Below are positions 24,751 through 33,375 of a stretch of DNA of 64,000 nucleotides, one piece after another. A program made the translations under genes and the position numbers. Numbering within the stretch: position 1 is the stretch's first letter; each line of letters begins with the position of its first letter. This DNA is from Variovorax sp. PCZ-1 (GTDB taxonomy: Bacteria > Pseudomonadota > Gammaproteobacteria > Burkholderiales > Burkholderiaceae_C), in NCBI RefSeq assembly GCF_018413605.1, contig NZ_JAHCDN010000002.1, positions 496,001 to 560,000 of the forward strand. The letters are read 5' to 3'. Under the pieces are notes generated by a model, which had not been told where the DNA came from, did no database searches, and worked only from the letters and a program-made list of their open reading frames with translations.

Positions 24751-25499
24751 GGTGTGTCTTCTATCGCTAAAGCGGCCAGCTGCGTGCTGGCGAGGCCGCT
24801 GGCCTGCAGGCTTTCGCGCAGGCTGATGAGGGCGCGGCGCAGGGTGCTTTTCACCGTGCCAAGAGGTATCTTCAAATGCGCACTGATATCGCCGTGGCTC
24901 ATATCGTAGAAAAAAGCCAGGCTCAGTATTTGGCGTGTGGCCGCGGGGAGAGCTTGCATGGCGGAGTGCAGCACAGCTTGATTTTCTGTTGCTTGTAGAA
25001 AGTCGATTGGTTGCTTCGCATCGGCCAGATGATCTGCGGCCATATCAGCTGCTTCATTGTTGATCAGTACAGGGTTGCTGGAGATTTTCCGCCAAGCATC
25101 CAGGGCGCGGCTGCGCGCTAAATTGAGCAGCCAAGCCATGACCACGCCGCGCTCGCTGTCGAAGCGCTTGGCTTGCTGCCAAGCTTGCAGATAGACCTCT
25201 TGTGTCACGTCTTGCGCGTTCGCATCGTCAGGCGCGAAGCGGCGCACGAGACTGTAAACGCGGGCAATTGTTGTGTCATACAACTCAGCCATGGCCGCAG
25301 GCTCGCCAGCAGCTATGCGCTGGATCAGGCCCTGCAGCGCCGCATCTTCGCTATGGGCTAGCCCCACAAAAGAATGCGTTTGATTTTCTGGGGTGGAAAA
25401 ACGGTTCACCCTTGGATTGTGCCTTGAACGCGCAAGCCTAGTCCGAGCAAATGCTCTACCTGACCACACCGGCGGCAAAATCGCAAAAGAAGCTGACAT
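24747..25499 (-). CDS. ECF-family RNA polymerase sigma factor (second pair)
   Basis: The protein is up to 250 residues. Region 2 is visible as YSLVRRFAPDDANAQDVTQE with VYLQAWQQAKRF, and region 4 as LSLAFFYDMSHGDISAHLKI and PLGTVKSTLRRAL. It directs RNA polymerase to promoters of a small stress regulon, kept inactive by its partner, probably the overlapping cupin gene. The start is uncertain: the ATG at 25499 gives about 45 N-terminal residues not typical of the family; a GTG near 25409 would give a normal length. It is the fifth gene in a six-gene minus-strand operon. Confidence 0.8.
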   Translation of the reverse strand: MSASFAILPPVWSGRAFARTRLARSRHNPRVNRFSTPENQTHSFVGLAHSEDAALQGLIQRIAAGEPAAMAELYDTTIARVYSLVRRFAPDDANAQDVTQEVYLQAWQQAKRFDSERGVVMAWLLNLARSRALDAWRKISSNPVLINNEAADMAADHLADAKQPIDFLQATENQAVLHSAMQALPAATRQILSLAFFYDMSHGDISAHLKIPLGTVKSTLRRALISLRESLQASGLASTQLAALAIEDTP

Positions 25500-25547
25500 A
25501 CAAGCTGCTACGGATGCACCGAGCTATTGGATGCAGCTGCAGCAGAC

Positions 25548-26345
25548 TTACAGAACAGTTTGCAGCAAAGCGCCTTTGAATAGCACGGGGCCGGTGGGGC
25601 CTGTGCTGCTGGGCACACCGCCTTTGGGTTCTAAGCTGATCGCCAGGGTGGGCACATTTTGAATCTGCTCGGGCGCAGCTGTGAGCCTGAGCACTTTATC
25701 GCCACCCATGACGCCCAGCGATTGCGGGGCTTGGCCGGGGGGCAGCGCCCAAAGCTGCAGGGATTTATCGGCTGCTTCTTGATAGCCGCCCACGCGCTGC
25801 AAAACCAGGCGTTTCTTATCAGGATCAAAAGTGACGAGTACCGAAGCATCAGATTTTTCATCCGCCAGCACCGCTACATACTGCACTTGCTGCTGCGCGG
25901 CCTGCTGCTGAAGCTGCTTCTCCAATTGCGCAATTTGCTGGCCACGGCCTTCGAGGCTCTGCGAGGCTTGCAAAGAAAACAACGTGCCCACCACAGCGGC
26001 AATGCCTGCAAAGGCCGCACCAGCGCGCCACCACACGAGCTGCTTGCGCAAGCGTTTGAGCGAGTTTTGCAGCTGCTGTAACTTAGGCGAAGATTGCAGC
26101 ACACGCTTTGGCAAACTTCCCAAGCTGTTTTCAATGCGTTTCCACACATTGGGGCTGGGGTGGATGGGTGAAGGCAATTCCATGATGGCGTGCAACCTTT
26201 CTTGCCAGAGCAAAATGCGCGCTCGCACGGTAGCGCTTTGGCGTGAGTGAAATTCAAATCGGCGGCGTGCACCGCCGCGCATGATGCCCACGGCGTAGCG
26301 CGCGGCGAGCATGTCAAGTAATTCGGAGTGTTGAGAAATATTCAT
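25548..26345 (-). CDS. Anti-sigma factor, RskA-like
   Basis: The 265-residue protein has an N-terminal cytosolic sigma-binding part (LDMLAARYAVGIMRGGARRR), one transmembrane segment around residues 108-128 (RAGAAFAGIAAVVGTLFSL), a short coiled coil rich in Gln, and a C-terminal extracytoplasmic RskA-type domain (LQLWALPPGQAPQSLGVMGG, then LAISLEPKGGVPSSTGPTGP). It holds the ECF sigma factor encoded 7 bases upstream and releases it after proteolysis or redox change in such systems. Length and topology fit the RskA family. Confidence 0.85.
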   Translation of the reverse strand: MNISQHSELLDMLAARYAVGIMRGGARRRFEFHSRQSATVRARILLWQERLHAIMELPSPIHPSPNVWKRIENSLGSLPKRVLQSSPKLQQLQNSLKRLRKQLVWWRAGAAFAGIAAVVGTLFSLQASQSLEGRGQQIAQLEKQLQQQAAQQQVQYVAVLADEKSDASVLVTFDPDKKRLVLQRVGGYQEAADKSLQLWALPPGQAPQSLGVMGGDKVLRLTAAPEQIQNVPTLAISLEPKGGVPSSTGPTGPVLFKGALLQTVL

Positions 26346-26352
26346 AGCGAGC

Positions 26353-26925
26353 TCACGCGAAGCGATTCATACAAGTGCGCAATTGATCCAGCCCTCGGCG
26401 CATCCAGGTTTTCACCGTTCCGAGCGGGAGCTTCAGTTGTGTGGCCAGCTCGCTTTGGCTTAAATCGCGAAAGTACGCGAGAGTGACGACCTGGCGCTGC
26501 TTGGCCTCGATCTTGCGCAGGCACTCATGCAGTGCCCAAGCTTGCTCGCTGGCTTCTTGTGTGTCCATCGGCGTGTCAATATCTGCGGCCAAAGTATCCG
26601 CCATGTCTTCCACGGGCTGGCCAGCCAGCGAGCGCTCCGCCGTGCGGCGGCGCAGAAAATCCAAGCCTCGGCTGCGCACGATCACGCCCAGCCACACCAT
26701 GGGCGGGCTTAAGGGGGCTTTGTAGTCCCCCGCGACGCGCCAGATCGTGAGATAGGCTTCTTGCAGCACATCTTCCGCATGCTCCACATTGCCCACCACG
26801 CGCATGGCAATCGCGTAGAGTTTGCTGCTGGTCGCGTCGTAGAGCTGGCGCAGGGCGGCACTGTCTTGGGCTGCAATGCGCTCCAGCCAATGGATGAGTT
26901 GGTCGTCTGTGGTCGCGGTTTTCAT
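26353..26925 (-). CDS. ECF-family RNA polymerase sigma factor, SigK-like (first pair)
   Basis: The 190-residue sigma factor has region 2 (LYAIAMRVVGNVEHAEDVLQ then EAYLTIWR) and region 4 (LAYFRDLSQSELATQLKLPL then GTVKTWMRRGLDQLR). It lies directly upstream of the RskA-like anti-sigma gene, the usual SigK-RskA pairing. In the operon it follows a ferritin-like protein and a cytochrome c, which it may control. Length is normal; the ATG at 26925 gives a standard N-terminus (MKTATTDDQLIHWLERIAAQ). Confidence 0.9.
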   Translation of the reverse strand: MKTATTDDQLIHWLERIAAQDSAALRQLYDATSSKLYAIAMRVVGNVEHAEDVLQEAYLTIWRVAGDYKAPLSPPMVWLGVIVRSRGLDFLRRRTAERSLAGQPVEDMADTLAADIDTPMDTQEASEQAWALHECLRKIEAKQRQVVTLAYFRDLSQSELATQLKLPLGTVKTWMRRGLDQLRTCMNRFA

Positions 26926-26942
26926 GATGCACTTCTCTTGAT

Positions 26943-27371
26943 TTATTTTGGCGCAGACAGCGTGGCCAGATAAGCCACCACATCAGCGCGCTCTTGCGGC
27001 AGCGAGAGGCGATAGCCCATGCGCTGCCCTGGAATCACTTTTTCTGGATCGGTGAGCCAGCGCTCTAAATTGGCGCGGTTCCACACCACTTTGCTTTTGG
27101 CAAGGGCCTCAGAATACTCGTAATTCTTGACGGCTCCCGCACGCCGACCCAGCACGCCAGCATGTGAAGGGCCTACCCGATTGTCTTCTACGCTGTGGCA
27201 GGCGCTGCATTTGGCGGTGTAAATCGCCATCCCACGTTGTACAGCCTCTTGGCTTTGCGCATATGCTGAGCCAAAAAAGGCGCTCAGCCCCAATGCCGTG
27301 AGCACGGAGCCAAGCGCTAAGCCTGCTTTTGAGGGCAGGCAGTGCATCAAATGGGTGATGCCAGAGCGCAC
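26943..27371 (-). CDS. Secreted monoheme c-type cytochrome
   Basis: The 142-residue protein has an N-terminal signal (LGSVLTALGLSAFFGSAYAQ) and one heme-binding motif CSACH at residues 55-59 with a distal Met in PGQRMGY, the layout of class I cytochrome c. It carries electrons in the periplasm. It lies 1-2 bases after the ferritin-like gene and 17 before an ECF sigma gene, in one operon. The partner oxidase or reductase is not in the window. The signal is preceded by about 12 residues that may be extra, so the true start may be an internal ATG at residue 9. Confidence 0.87.
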   Translation of the reverse strand: MRSGITHLMHCLPSKAGLALGSVLTALGLSAFFGSAYAQSQEAVQRGMAIYTAKCSACHSVEDNRVGPSHAGVLGRRAGAVKNYEYSEALAKSKVVWNRANLERWLTDPEKVIPGQRMGYRLSLPQERADVVAYLATLSAPK

Positions 27372-27372
27372 A

Positions 27373-27939
27373 TCAAGCTCCGAAGCTCAAAGCGCCTGCT
27401 GGCAGCGGACGGCCGAGAGCATTGGTGAGAATCGTGTAGTGCATCGTCTCGTCTGCAGCCAAGCGCGCAGCTACTTTGGCCAAATCTTTGCTCAGGAACG
27501 CCGGGATCACGCCCAGATAGGCATTGGTTGCGCCCAGCTCCAAGCGAGCCGCCAGATCCAGCACATCGGCTTGGTTTTTCAGCGTATCGGCCTTCAAAGC
27601 CTTGGCGTAATCGTCCAGCTTTTTCTCAGCAACAGCTTTGCCGCCGAGCTTTTCAATCGTGGCGATCAAAGCATCGCGATGTGCTTTGTGATGCGACTGA
27701 AAGCTCACCGCGATATCCAGCACCGGCTTTTGCAGCAAGCCACTCATCGCGCCGAGCTGATAAGCGCCAATGGCCTCATGCTCCAAGCCGAGCGCCACAT
27801 TGAGAATGCCTGCGTCTTTGGCAGCATCGCCCGCCATGCCTTGCGCCATAGCGATATTGCCGCCAAGAAGCGCGAGACCGACTGCAGAGAGTTTGCCGGT
27901 ATTGCCCATGAAGCCACGGCGAGAAGAGATGAGATTCAT
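27373..27939 (-). CDS. Secreted ferritin-like domain protein
   Basis: The 188-residue protein starts with a twin-arginine signal (SSRRGFMGNTG), so it is likely exported folded. The mature part is a four-helix ferritin-like domain (LNVALGLEHEAIGAYQLGAM, AVSFQSHHKAHRDALIATIE, then LAADETMHYTILTNALG) with Glu and His residues at positions suited to a di-metal site. Function may be metal storage or oxidation chemistry; unproved. It begins a six-gene operon with a cytochrome c and two sigma modules, divergent from a plastocyanin-like gene. Confidence 0.82.
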   Translation of the reverse strand: MNLISSRRGFMGNTGKLSAVGLALLGGNIAMAQGMAGDAAKDAGILNVALGLEHEAIGAYQLGAMSGLLQKPVLDIAVSFQSHHKAHRDALIATIEKLGGKAVAEKKLDDYAKALKADTLKNQADVLDLAARLELGATNAYLGVIPAFLSKDLAKVAARLAADETMHYTILTNALGRPLPAGALSFGA

Positions 27940-28097
27940 AAAAACTCCTGAAACTAAAAAATAAGTGAATGTTTTGTCCAGACATCAGCAATACGGGCTG
28001 AGTTGGCGCTTGGATTCAAAAAGCGCACAATGGCGCGAGTGCATCCAAAACGGCGCTGAGTGCGTACAACAGATATGTGCAATCAAAAGGAAGACCC

Positions 28098-28853
28098 ATG
28101 CATCCCCATCTATCCGCTAGACCATCTGCGTTTACTATGATTTCAATAGCATTTCGCGCAGTATGGATGCCGGCAAAGTGCCTATTTGGCACTATTTTTA
28201 GTGTATTTTTTGTGATCTCAGCTCACGCGGGCACTGTGCAGGTGAGCGTGATTGATCGCGATGGCAAGCCCGCGCAAGATGCCGTGGTCGTGCTCGTGCA
28301 CGCCACAGCGCGCAATGCGTCCACCAATCTACCGATGCAAGCCACGGTAGCCAACGAGAAAATGCAATTCATGCCTGCAGTCACCGTTGTGGCCAAAGGC
28401 GCAAAAGTGCGCTTTGTGAACAACGATCCATGGGATCACCATGTGCGCGGCGCGCCCACCAATTCCGTGTTTGCGAACACACCTGAGGCTTACGCCGCTG
28501 GCCGCAATGCAGGCGGCTTTGAGCTGCGCCTGCAAGGCAAGGACGAAGGCAAGCCCGCTAAATTCCAAGATGTGACGATGTCACAAACCGGCCCGCAAAC
28601 CGCCGTCGCCCTCGGCTGCTTCCTGCATGGCTCCATGCGCGGCAGCGTGTATGTGAGCGATTCGCCTTGGGCCGCGAAGACGAATGCAGAAGGCATCGCC
28701 ACGTTTGACAGCGTTCCCGATGGCGCAGTGCAAGTGCGCGTTTGGCATGCTGACCAGTTGGTGGATTTGCCTTTGCAGGCTGTTACTGTGACCTCAGCGC
28801 CCTTGCAGGTGAAATCACAATTGCAAGTTGTTCCGCGTCGCCGTCGGATTTGA
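28098..28853 (+). CDS. Secreted cupredoxin/plastocyanin-like protein
   Basis: The 251-residue protein has a hydrophobic signal region ending near VISAHAG, a beta-sandwich part, and a cupredoxin-like section: VTVVAKGAKVRFVNNDPWDH with HHV as the first copper ligand area, and ALGCFLHGSMRGSVYV carrying a C-x2-H-x2-M triad of type 1 copper sites. It probably shuttles electrons in the periplasm, perhaps with the cytochrome c and ferritin-like proteins encoded divergently. AGGAAG precedes the ATG at 28098; a GTG 21 bases upstream is less likely. The start of the signal region overlaps a dispersed element. Confidence 0.82.
   Translation: MHPHLSARPSAFTMISIAFRAVWMPAKCLFGTIFSVFFVISAHAGTVQVSVIDRDGKPAQDAVVVLVHATARNASTNLPMQATVANEKMQFMPAVTVVAKGAKVRFVNNDPWDHHVRGAPTNSVFANTPEAYAAGRNAGGFELRLQGKDEGKPAKFQDVTMSQTGPQTAVALGCFLHGSMRGSVYVSDSPWAAKTNAEGIATFDSVPDGAVQVRVWHADQLVDLPLQAVTVTSAPLQVKSQLQVVPRRRRI
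28132..28177 (+). repeat. Dispersed 45-bp element, copy 8 (in signal-peptide region)
   Basis: TTACTATGATTTCAATAGCA, then TTTCGCGCAGTATGGATGCC. It is read as MISIAFRAVWMPAK at the start of the signal segment. Confidence 0.7.
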
Positions 28854-28897
28854 TTTTTTTCTTAACGTGATTGGCGAACCACTGCTTCGCCTTCACG

Positions 28898-29065
28898 CCA
28901 TCCGCTCACCTGCCACGTGACGTGCCCGAAAAAGCCGAGGACTGTCTTATTCGGCAAACCGTGCATGGTTTCCCGAGCTGCTGATCTTTTGTAGCGATGA
29001 TTGCATGGCTGGCCGCGCTCGACCGAGACAGTCCTCGTTTTTTCAGACCCATCATGCAGCGGGTA
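28898..29065 (-). repeat. Structured 180-bp repeat, copy B
   Basis: The reverse complement matches copies A and C over most of its length. It carries GAAAAAACGAGGACTGTC pairing with GACAGTCCTCGGCTTTTTC. It lies between the converging plastocyanin-like and 130-residue ORF genes. Confidence 0.8.
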
Positions 29066-29072
29066 TGGGCGG

Positions 29073-29465
29073 TTAACGCGCAAGAAATGTAGTGGGCGCG
29101 TCGCCGCGCACCCCAAAAGAACCCCAGCCATTTTCTGCAGATCCGCTTACGAGCACGTAGTCTTCAGCTTCAGGATCAAACATCAATCGGTAGTTACCGT
29201 CTTCAGCAACTACCCAGGCAGGGCTTGCTGCCGGCAGCGAGTGTTCAGCATCAAACATTGTTTTATCTTCGCAGAAATATGTGGATAGATAGGGTTCCAC
29301 CAACAAGGCACGCATTCTTTCCAAACCCGACGCGATCCGCTCTTTCGGCCAAGGTGTACCAAAGGTTGTGCCCACAGGCGGTATCGTGTATTCGCTCAAG
29401 TAACGCTCCATATCTTCCAATACCGCATGTTTTAGAGCAGTTGGATCAACTTCGGAGCATTTCAT
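29073..29465 (-). CDS. Hypothetical protein between two copies of the 180-bp repeat
   Basis: The 130-residue protein is acidic and has no family I recognise. The C-terminal part WVVAEDGNYRLMFDPEAEDY with SGSAENGWGSFGVRGDAP looks like a small beta domain. No signal peptide or membrane segment is visible. It lies between repeat copies B and C and has no operon partner. The ATG at 29465 is weakly placed for ribosome binding. It may be a lineage-specific gene. Confidence 0.55.
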   Translation of the reverse strand: MKCSEVDPTALKHAVLEDMERYLSEYTIPPVGTTFGTPWPKERIASGLERMRALLVEPYLSTYFCEDKTMFDAEHSLPAASPAWVVAEDGNYRLMFDPEAEDYVLVSGSAENGWGSFGVRGDAPTTFLAR

Positions 29466-29586
29466 AGTTTTTGAGTGAACAGAAAGTTAAATTTTAGTGC
29501 GAGATTGGCGGAACAGTTTCTCTGAGTATGCAGATGTGCTGAGCGCTGCGAAACTTAAAATATGAAACGATGCACCAACCACCTCA

Positions 29587-29767
29587 ATCCGCTGCGTGAT
29601 GGGTCTGAAAAAACGAAGCCTTTCGCTGGTCGGGCGCGGCCAACCATATCATCATCGCTACAAAAGATTGCAGCTCGCAGCTTGCGGGTAAGAGCGCGTC
29701 ACGAAGAAAGGCCTCGGCTTTTTCGGGCACGTCACGTGGCAGGTGAGCGGGTTGTGTCAAACAGTCA
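29587..29767 (+). repeat. Structured 180-bp repeat, copy C
   Basis: It shares the flanks GATGGGTCTGAAAAAACGA and CTCGGCTTTTTCGGGCACGT with copies A and B but has a changed stem: GCCTTTC pairs with GAAAGGC instead of GACTGTC with GACAGTC. It fills most of the 313-base gap before queF's 3' end. Confidence 0.8.
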
Positions 29768-29778
29768 GACAACCAACC

Positions 29779-30636
29779 TTACTGACGAGCAGAACGAATA
29801 TTCAAAGGCATGGCCTGCGGATGACTCGTGCGGAACGGATTGATATCCACACCACCGCGCCTTGTGTAACGCGCATACACGGCGAGCTTGGCGGGTTTGC
29901 AGCGTGCCCAGATGTCGGTGTAGATGCGCTCGACGCATTGCTCGTGGAATTCGTTGTGATTGCGGAAGCTGACGATGTATTGCAGCAGGGCGGCTTGATC
30001 GATTTGCGGGCCGCTGTATTCGATTTGCACGCTGCCCCAATCGGGCTGGCCGGTGACGAGGCAATTGCTTTTGAGGAGATGGCTCACAAGGGTTTCGCTC
30101 ACGGGTTGCTCATCAAAAGCGGCGGTGAGTAATTGCGGGGCGGGCTGGTAATGCGTGCATTCCACATCGAGGCGATCTAGGAGCACGCCATCGAGCTCTT
30201 GCACTTTTTCATCGTGGAAGGCTTCCTGGCTGATCACGCGTACACCTACTCTTCGCTCGCCGCGTGGCGTTCCGAAGACTGCTGTGCCGATGTCGAGTGC
30301 AATGGCTTCGCGTACTTCGTCTGCACCATGGTTGCTGCCCGCGAAGCGTGTGTTGTTGAAGCTGTTGAAATAGAGTTTGACGCTTTTGCTCTCTGCGATG
30401 CAAGGGGATTCGCAGGGGATGGTGATTTGTGCGATGGCCACCTGTGGCCTGCCGCGTGCGTTGAGCCAAGAGAGTTCAAACGCTGTCCACATGTCTGCGC
30501 CCATGAAGGGGAGCGTGCCTGTGATGCCGATCTCAACGCGCTTCTCACTGCGGGGGATGGGGAAGAGCAGGCTAGCGTCGTATTGATCAATGTACGCGCT
30601 GGTTTTGCCGAGCTGGGATTGTTCAGGCGTGTTCAT
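29779..30636 (-). CDS. queF: NADPH-dependent 7-cyano-7-deazaguanine reductase
   Basis: The 285-residue protein is a type II (two-domain) QueF, which reduces the nitrile preQ0 to preQ1 in queuosine tRNA modification. The segment [17 protein letters not shown] carries the catalytic Cys and Asp; [16 protein letters not shown] is the NADPH/substrate motif. Length is full. It overlaps the end of an alpha/beta-hydrolase gene by 14 bases, so the two are probably co-transcribed. No riboswitch was seen, since the upstream sequence is coding. Confidence 0.95.
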   Translation of the reverse strand: MNTPEQSQLGKTSAYIDQYDASLLFPIPRSEKRVEIGITGTLPFMGADMWTAFELSWLNARGRPQVAIAQITIPCESPCIAESKSVKLYFNSFNNTRFAGSNHGADEVREAIALDIGTAVFGTPRGERRVGVRVISQEAFHDEKVQELDGVLLDRLDVECTHYQPAPQLLTAAFDEQPVSETLVSHLLKSNCLVTGQPDWGSVQIEYSGPQIDQAALLQYIVSFRNHNEFHEQCVERIYTDIWARCKPAKLAVYARYTRRGGVDINPFRTSHPQAMPLNIRSARQ

Positions 30637-31510
30637 GTTGGATGTGCTTCAAAAATTCAGGCAGCCATTCTGCAACTGCGCCGGGCGCGAGATCATGCCC
30701 CATGCCAGGGATGCCAACGAAGCGTGAGCCTTTGATGCGCTGCGCGATATCACGGCCATTTTCTTGCGGTACGAGCACATCTTCAAGCCCATGCACCACC
30801 AGCGTGGGCGCTGTTATGCGAGCAATATCGAGATGGCGAGTGCGATCAGCGCCGATGGCCAACATTTGGCGCAGCGTGCCATCGGGATGATGATTGCGCT
30901 CCAGCCCCAAGCGGATGCGATCTTTGAGCAATTGCGGTTCAACTGGAAATGCTGGGCTACCGATCACATTAAAGAGCTTCACATAATGCGCGGTGATGTC
31001 CTCAATGCTGTTGCTCGCAGGGCGATTGAACAAGACGCGCATGACAGCGGCTTTGGCTTCAGGCAGGCCGGGCGCGCCTGAGCTGCTCATGATGCATGTG
31101 AGCGAGCGGATGCGCTCGGGCGCTGCGCAGGCCAGGCGCTGCGCGATCATGCCGCCCATGCTCACACCGACGATATGCGCCTGACTAATATTCAAGGCAT
31201 CCATCACGCCAAGAGTGTCAGCCGCCATGTCTTGCAGGCTGTAGGGTGGCTTGATTTGCATGCCCAGCTTGCGCTTGATGCTCGCCCAAACGATGTTGGG
31301 TTTGCCCATGTGATCGAAGTGTTGCGATAGGCCGATATCGCGGTTGTCAAAGGTGATCACGCGGAAGCCACTCTGCACCAAGGGTTCGATCACCGTGGGT
31401 GGCCAGGCGATGAGCTGCATGCCCAAGCCCATGATGAGTAGCACGGCAGGATGCTCTTTCGCGCCATATTCTTGCACCTCGATAGAGATACCGTTTGCTT
31501 TAATTTTCAT
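30623..31510 (-). CDS. Alpha/beta-hydrolase fold protein
   Basis: The 295-residue enzyme has the nucleophile elbow VGVSMGGM, an oxyanion region [14 protein letters not shown] and a late [12 protein letters not shown] His, the usual Ser-Asp-His triad of esterases or lactonases. Substrate is not predictable. The start codon ATG at 31508-31510 and first codons lie inside a dispersed element (31494-31541), and [16 protein letters not shown] is the only good start for the fold. It is followed by queF on the same strand. Confidence 0.85.
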   Translation of the reverse strand: MKIKANGISIEVQEYGAKEHPAVLLIMGLGMQLIAWPPTVIEPLVQSGFRVITFDNRDIGLSQHFDHMGKPNIVWASIKRKLGMQIKPPYSLQDMAADTLGVMDALNISQAHIVGVSMGGMIAQRLACAAPERIRSLTCIMSSSGAPGLPEAKAAVMRVLFNRPASNSIEDITAHYVKLFNVIGSPAFPVEPQLLKDRIRLGLERNHHPDGTLRQMLAIGADRTRHLDIARITAPTLVVHGLEDVLVPQENGRDIAQRIKGSRFVGIPGMGHDLAPGAVAEWLPEFLKHIQHEHA

Positions 31511-31541
31511 AGCACTCCGCGCAGGTTGTATACCGGCAAAA
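31494..31541 (+). repeat. Dispersed 45-bp element, copy 9 (contains a start codon)
   Basis: TTTGCTTTAATTTTCATAGC, ACTCCGCGCAGGTTGTATAC, CGGCA. The minus-strand hydrolase gene begins at the ATG complementary to 31508-31510 within it. Confidence 0.7.
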
Positions 31542-31561
31542 TGCCGTTTTCGCTATCAATT

Positions 31562-32410
31562 TCAAGTGAATTTTCCTTCACGCAGCCATTTGGTAGCCAC
31601 CCATTTCTGGCCGCGCACCACAGGCTCGCCGCCATGCAGGCTCTTGGTGATGGGGTGGGCGCGGTTGTAGCTAAAGAAGACGGCGTGCCCTTTTTTCGGG
31701 GCGACGGTGAGGCGCACATCGGGGAAGACCGTGCCGCCGCCAGCCTCTGGCTCATGCAGATACATGATGATGGTGGCAACACGCTGGCCACCGCGCTTGA
31801 GAATGGTGGGCGTGCCTGGCTCATGTGGATCGAAGTAATCGTAATGCGGCTTGTATTCTGCGCCGGGATGGTAGTGCAGGATTTGCAGGCCTTCGCCGTT
31901 TTCTACGGGCCAGCGCGTGAGCTGAGCCAAGCGGCGCTCAATTCGCGCGATGAGTTCGTTCTCAGCGCGCGCGTAAAACATGCCATTGCTGGTGCGATCG
32001 GCATTCAGCTCTTCGCCGCCTGATTTGGTTTCTACCGTGAGCGAACGCGCCATGCGCGGCTTGGCACCTTCGATCAGGCCATCGCATTCTTCATCCGACA
32101 AGAAATTACCGATCACCACGATATTCGGATCACTCATGGCCGTGAGCACACTCACTTTGCGATCTTCGAGTTGTAGATAAAGCGGGGAATCCTCCACGGC
32201 CAGCTCGGGCACGGTCATCGGGGTGGGCAAGGCAGCGGCTTGCTGCGTGGCTTTCAAATGCTCTTGCAGTGTGCTCTCCATTGCTTGAATGGCGACATCT
32301 TCCTGCCAGCCCGAAGCGAGCATGGATTTGAGCACCGTATCTGCAGGAAAACCGGCCTGTGCTTGCGAGATGATCCATTCGCGCAATTGAGGGGTGATGA
32401 CTTGGCTCAT
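31562..32410 (-). CDS. 2-oxoglutarate/Fe(II)-dependent prolyl 4-hydroxylase-like protein
   Basis: The 282-residue protein has a helical N-terminus (about 1-50) and a P4H-type double-stranded beta helix. The iron ligands are HYDYF (His-x-Asp) and the later His in ITKSLHGGEPV, followed by the 2-oxoglutarate-binding Lys in KWVATKWL. LQILHYHPGAEYKPHYDYFD is typical of bacterial P4H. It hydroxylates a protein or peptide prolyl residue. Its start overlaps the yaaA stop (ATGA), suggesting coupling. Confidence 0.87.
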   Translation of the reverse strand: MSQVITPQLREWIISQAQAGFPADTVLKSMLASGWQEDVAIQAMESTLQEHLKATQQAAALPTPMTVPELAVEDSPLYLQLEDRKVSVLTAMSDPNIVVIGNFLSDEECDGLIEGAKPRMARSLTVETKSGGEELNADRTSNGMFYARAENELIARIERRLAQLTRWPVENGEGLQILHYHPGAEYKPHYDYFDPHEPGTPTILKRGGQRVATIIMYLHEPEAGGGTVFPDVRLTVAPKKGHAVFFSYNRAHPITKSLHGGEPVVRGQKWVATKWLREGKFT

Positions 32411-33180
32411 ACTTTCCTCCTGAACACCAGCCGATCTGCGGTGCTGGCACTTGGGTTGAACATATAGCCTTCGCTGTTGAAGGTTTCGAGTTTCTTCACA
32501 TCTTTGATGCGCTTTTGAATCGCGTAACGCGCCATCAGGCCACGAGCACGCTTGGCGAAAAAGCTGATGACTTTGTAGCCGCCGCCTTTGTATTCTTCAA
32601 ACACGCATTCCACCACGCGCGCTTTCAGGGCTTTGCGATTGACAGCTTTGAAATACTCATTGCTGGCGAGATTGACGATGATGGGTGATTTTTCATCGGC
32701 CAGTTGTGCGTTCAAATGCTCTGAGATCGAAGCGCCCCAGAATTTGTAGAGATTGTTGCCCGCGGGGTTGGCCAAAGCCGTGCCCATTTCAAGGCGATAA
32801 GGCTGCATCCAATCGAGCGGGCGTAGCAGGCCATACAAGCCGCTGAGCGAGGCCACATGCTCTTGCGCCCATTCCAGATCAGCGGGCTTCAAAGTCTTGG
32901 CATCGAGGCCTTCATACACATCGCCATTGAAAGCGAGGATGGCTTGTTTGGAATTCTTCGCGGTGAATTTTGGTTTCCATGCTTGATAGCGCGCCACGTT
33001 CAGGGCTGAGAGCTGATCGCTCAAATCCATCAGCTCCGCAATTTGTTGCGGGCTGTATTGGCGCAGTATTTCAATCAACTGAGCAGATTGCTTGGGGAAC
33101 TGGGGCAGGGTGTGCGCAAGCTCAGAAGGAGCGGGCGTGTCATAGTCGAGCGATTTGGCGGGAGAGAGCAGGAAAAGCAT
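32407..33180 (-). CDS. yaaA: Peroxide stress protein YaaA
   Basis: The 257-residue protein starts MLFLLSPAKSLDYDTPAPSE and carries PADLEWAQEHVASLSGLYGL and LLRPLDWMQPYRLEMGTALA, all characteristic of the YaaA/DUF328 family, which limits intracellular iron during peroxide stress and binds DNA. Length is full. It is translationally coupled to the hydroxylase gene and divergent from rho. Confidence 0.95.
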   Translation of the reverse strand: MLFLLSPAKSLDYDTPAPSELAHTLPQFPKQSAQLIEILRQYSPQQIAELMDLSDQLSALNVARYQAWKPKFTAKNSKQAILAFNGDVYEGLDAKTLKPADLEWAQEHVASLSGLYGLLRPLDWMQPYRLEMGTALANPAGNNLYKFWGASISEHLNAQLADEKSPIIVNLASNEYFKAVNRKALKARVVECVFEEYKGGGYKVISFFAKRARGLMARYAIQKRIKDVKKLETFNSEGYMFNPSASTADRLVFRRKV

Positions 33181-33375
33181 CCTTAAATTATGCTGGAATT
33201 GGCGGGCGGCTCTAGGGCTTTTGAGCGGCTTATAAAAAGTGCTATAGTTTCGGTATCGCGGAATAACGTCTTACGGACACCGCCCTTAAATTGTTAGTCT
33301 TTTCCCGGCCTCGGCATCTGCTGTTTTCCGGTTTACCTCCCCCCTTTTGTATCTTTCGCTCCCTTTGGAGTACAC

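Noticed and set aside
30637-31561. A preQ1 riboswitch upstream of queF
   Set aside because: The sequence upstream of queF is the coding region of the hydrolase, and no preQ1 aptamer pattern was found.
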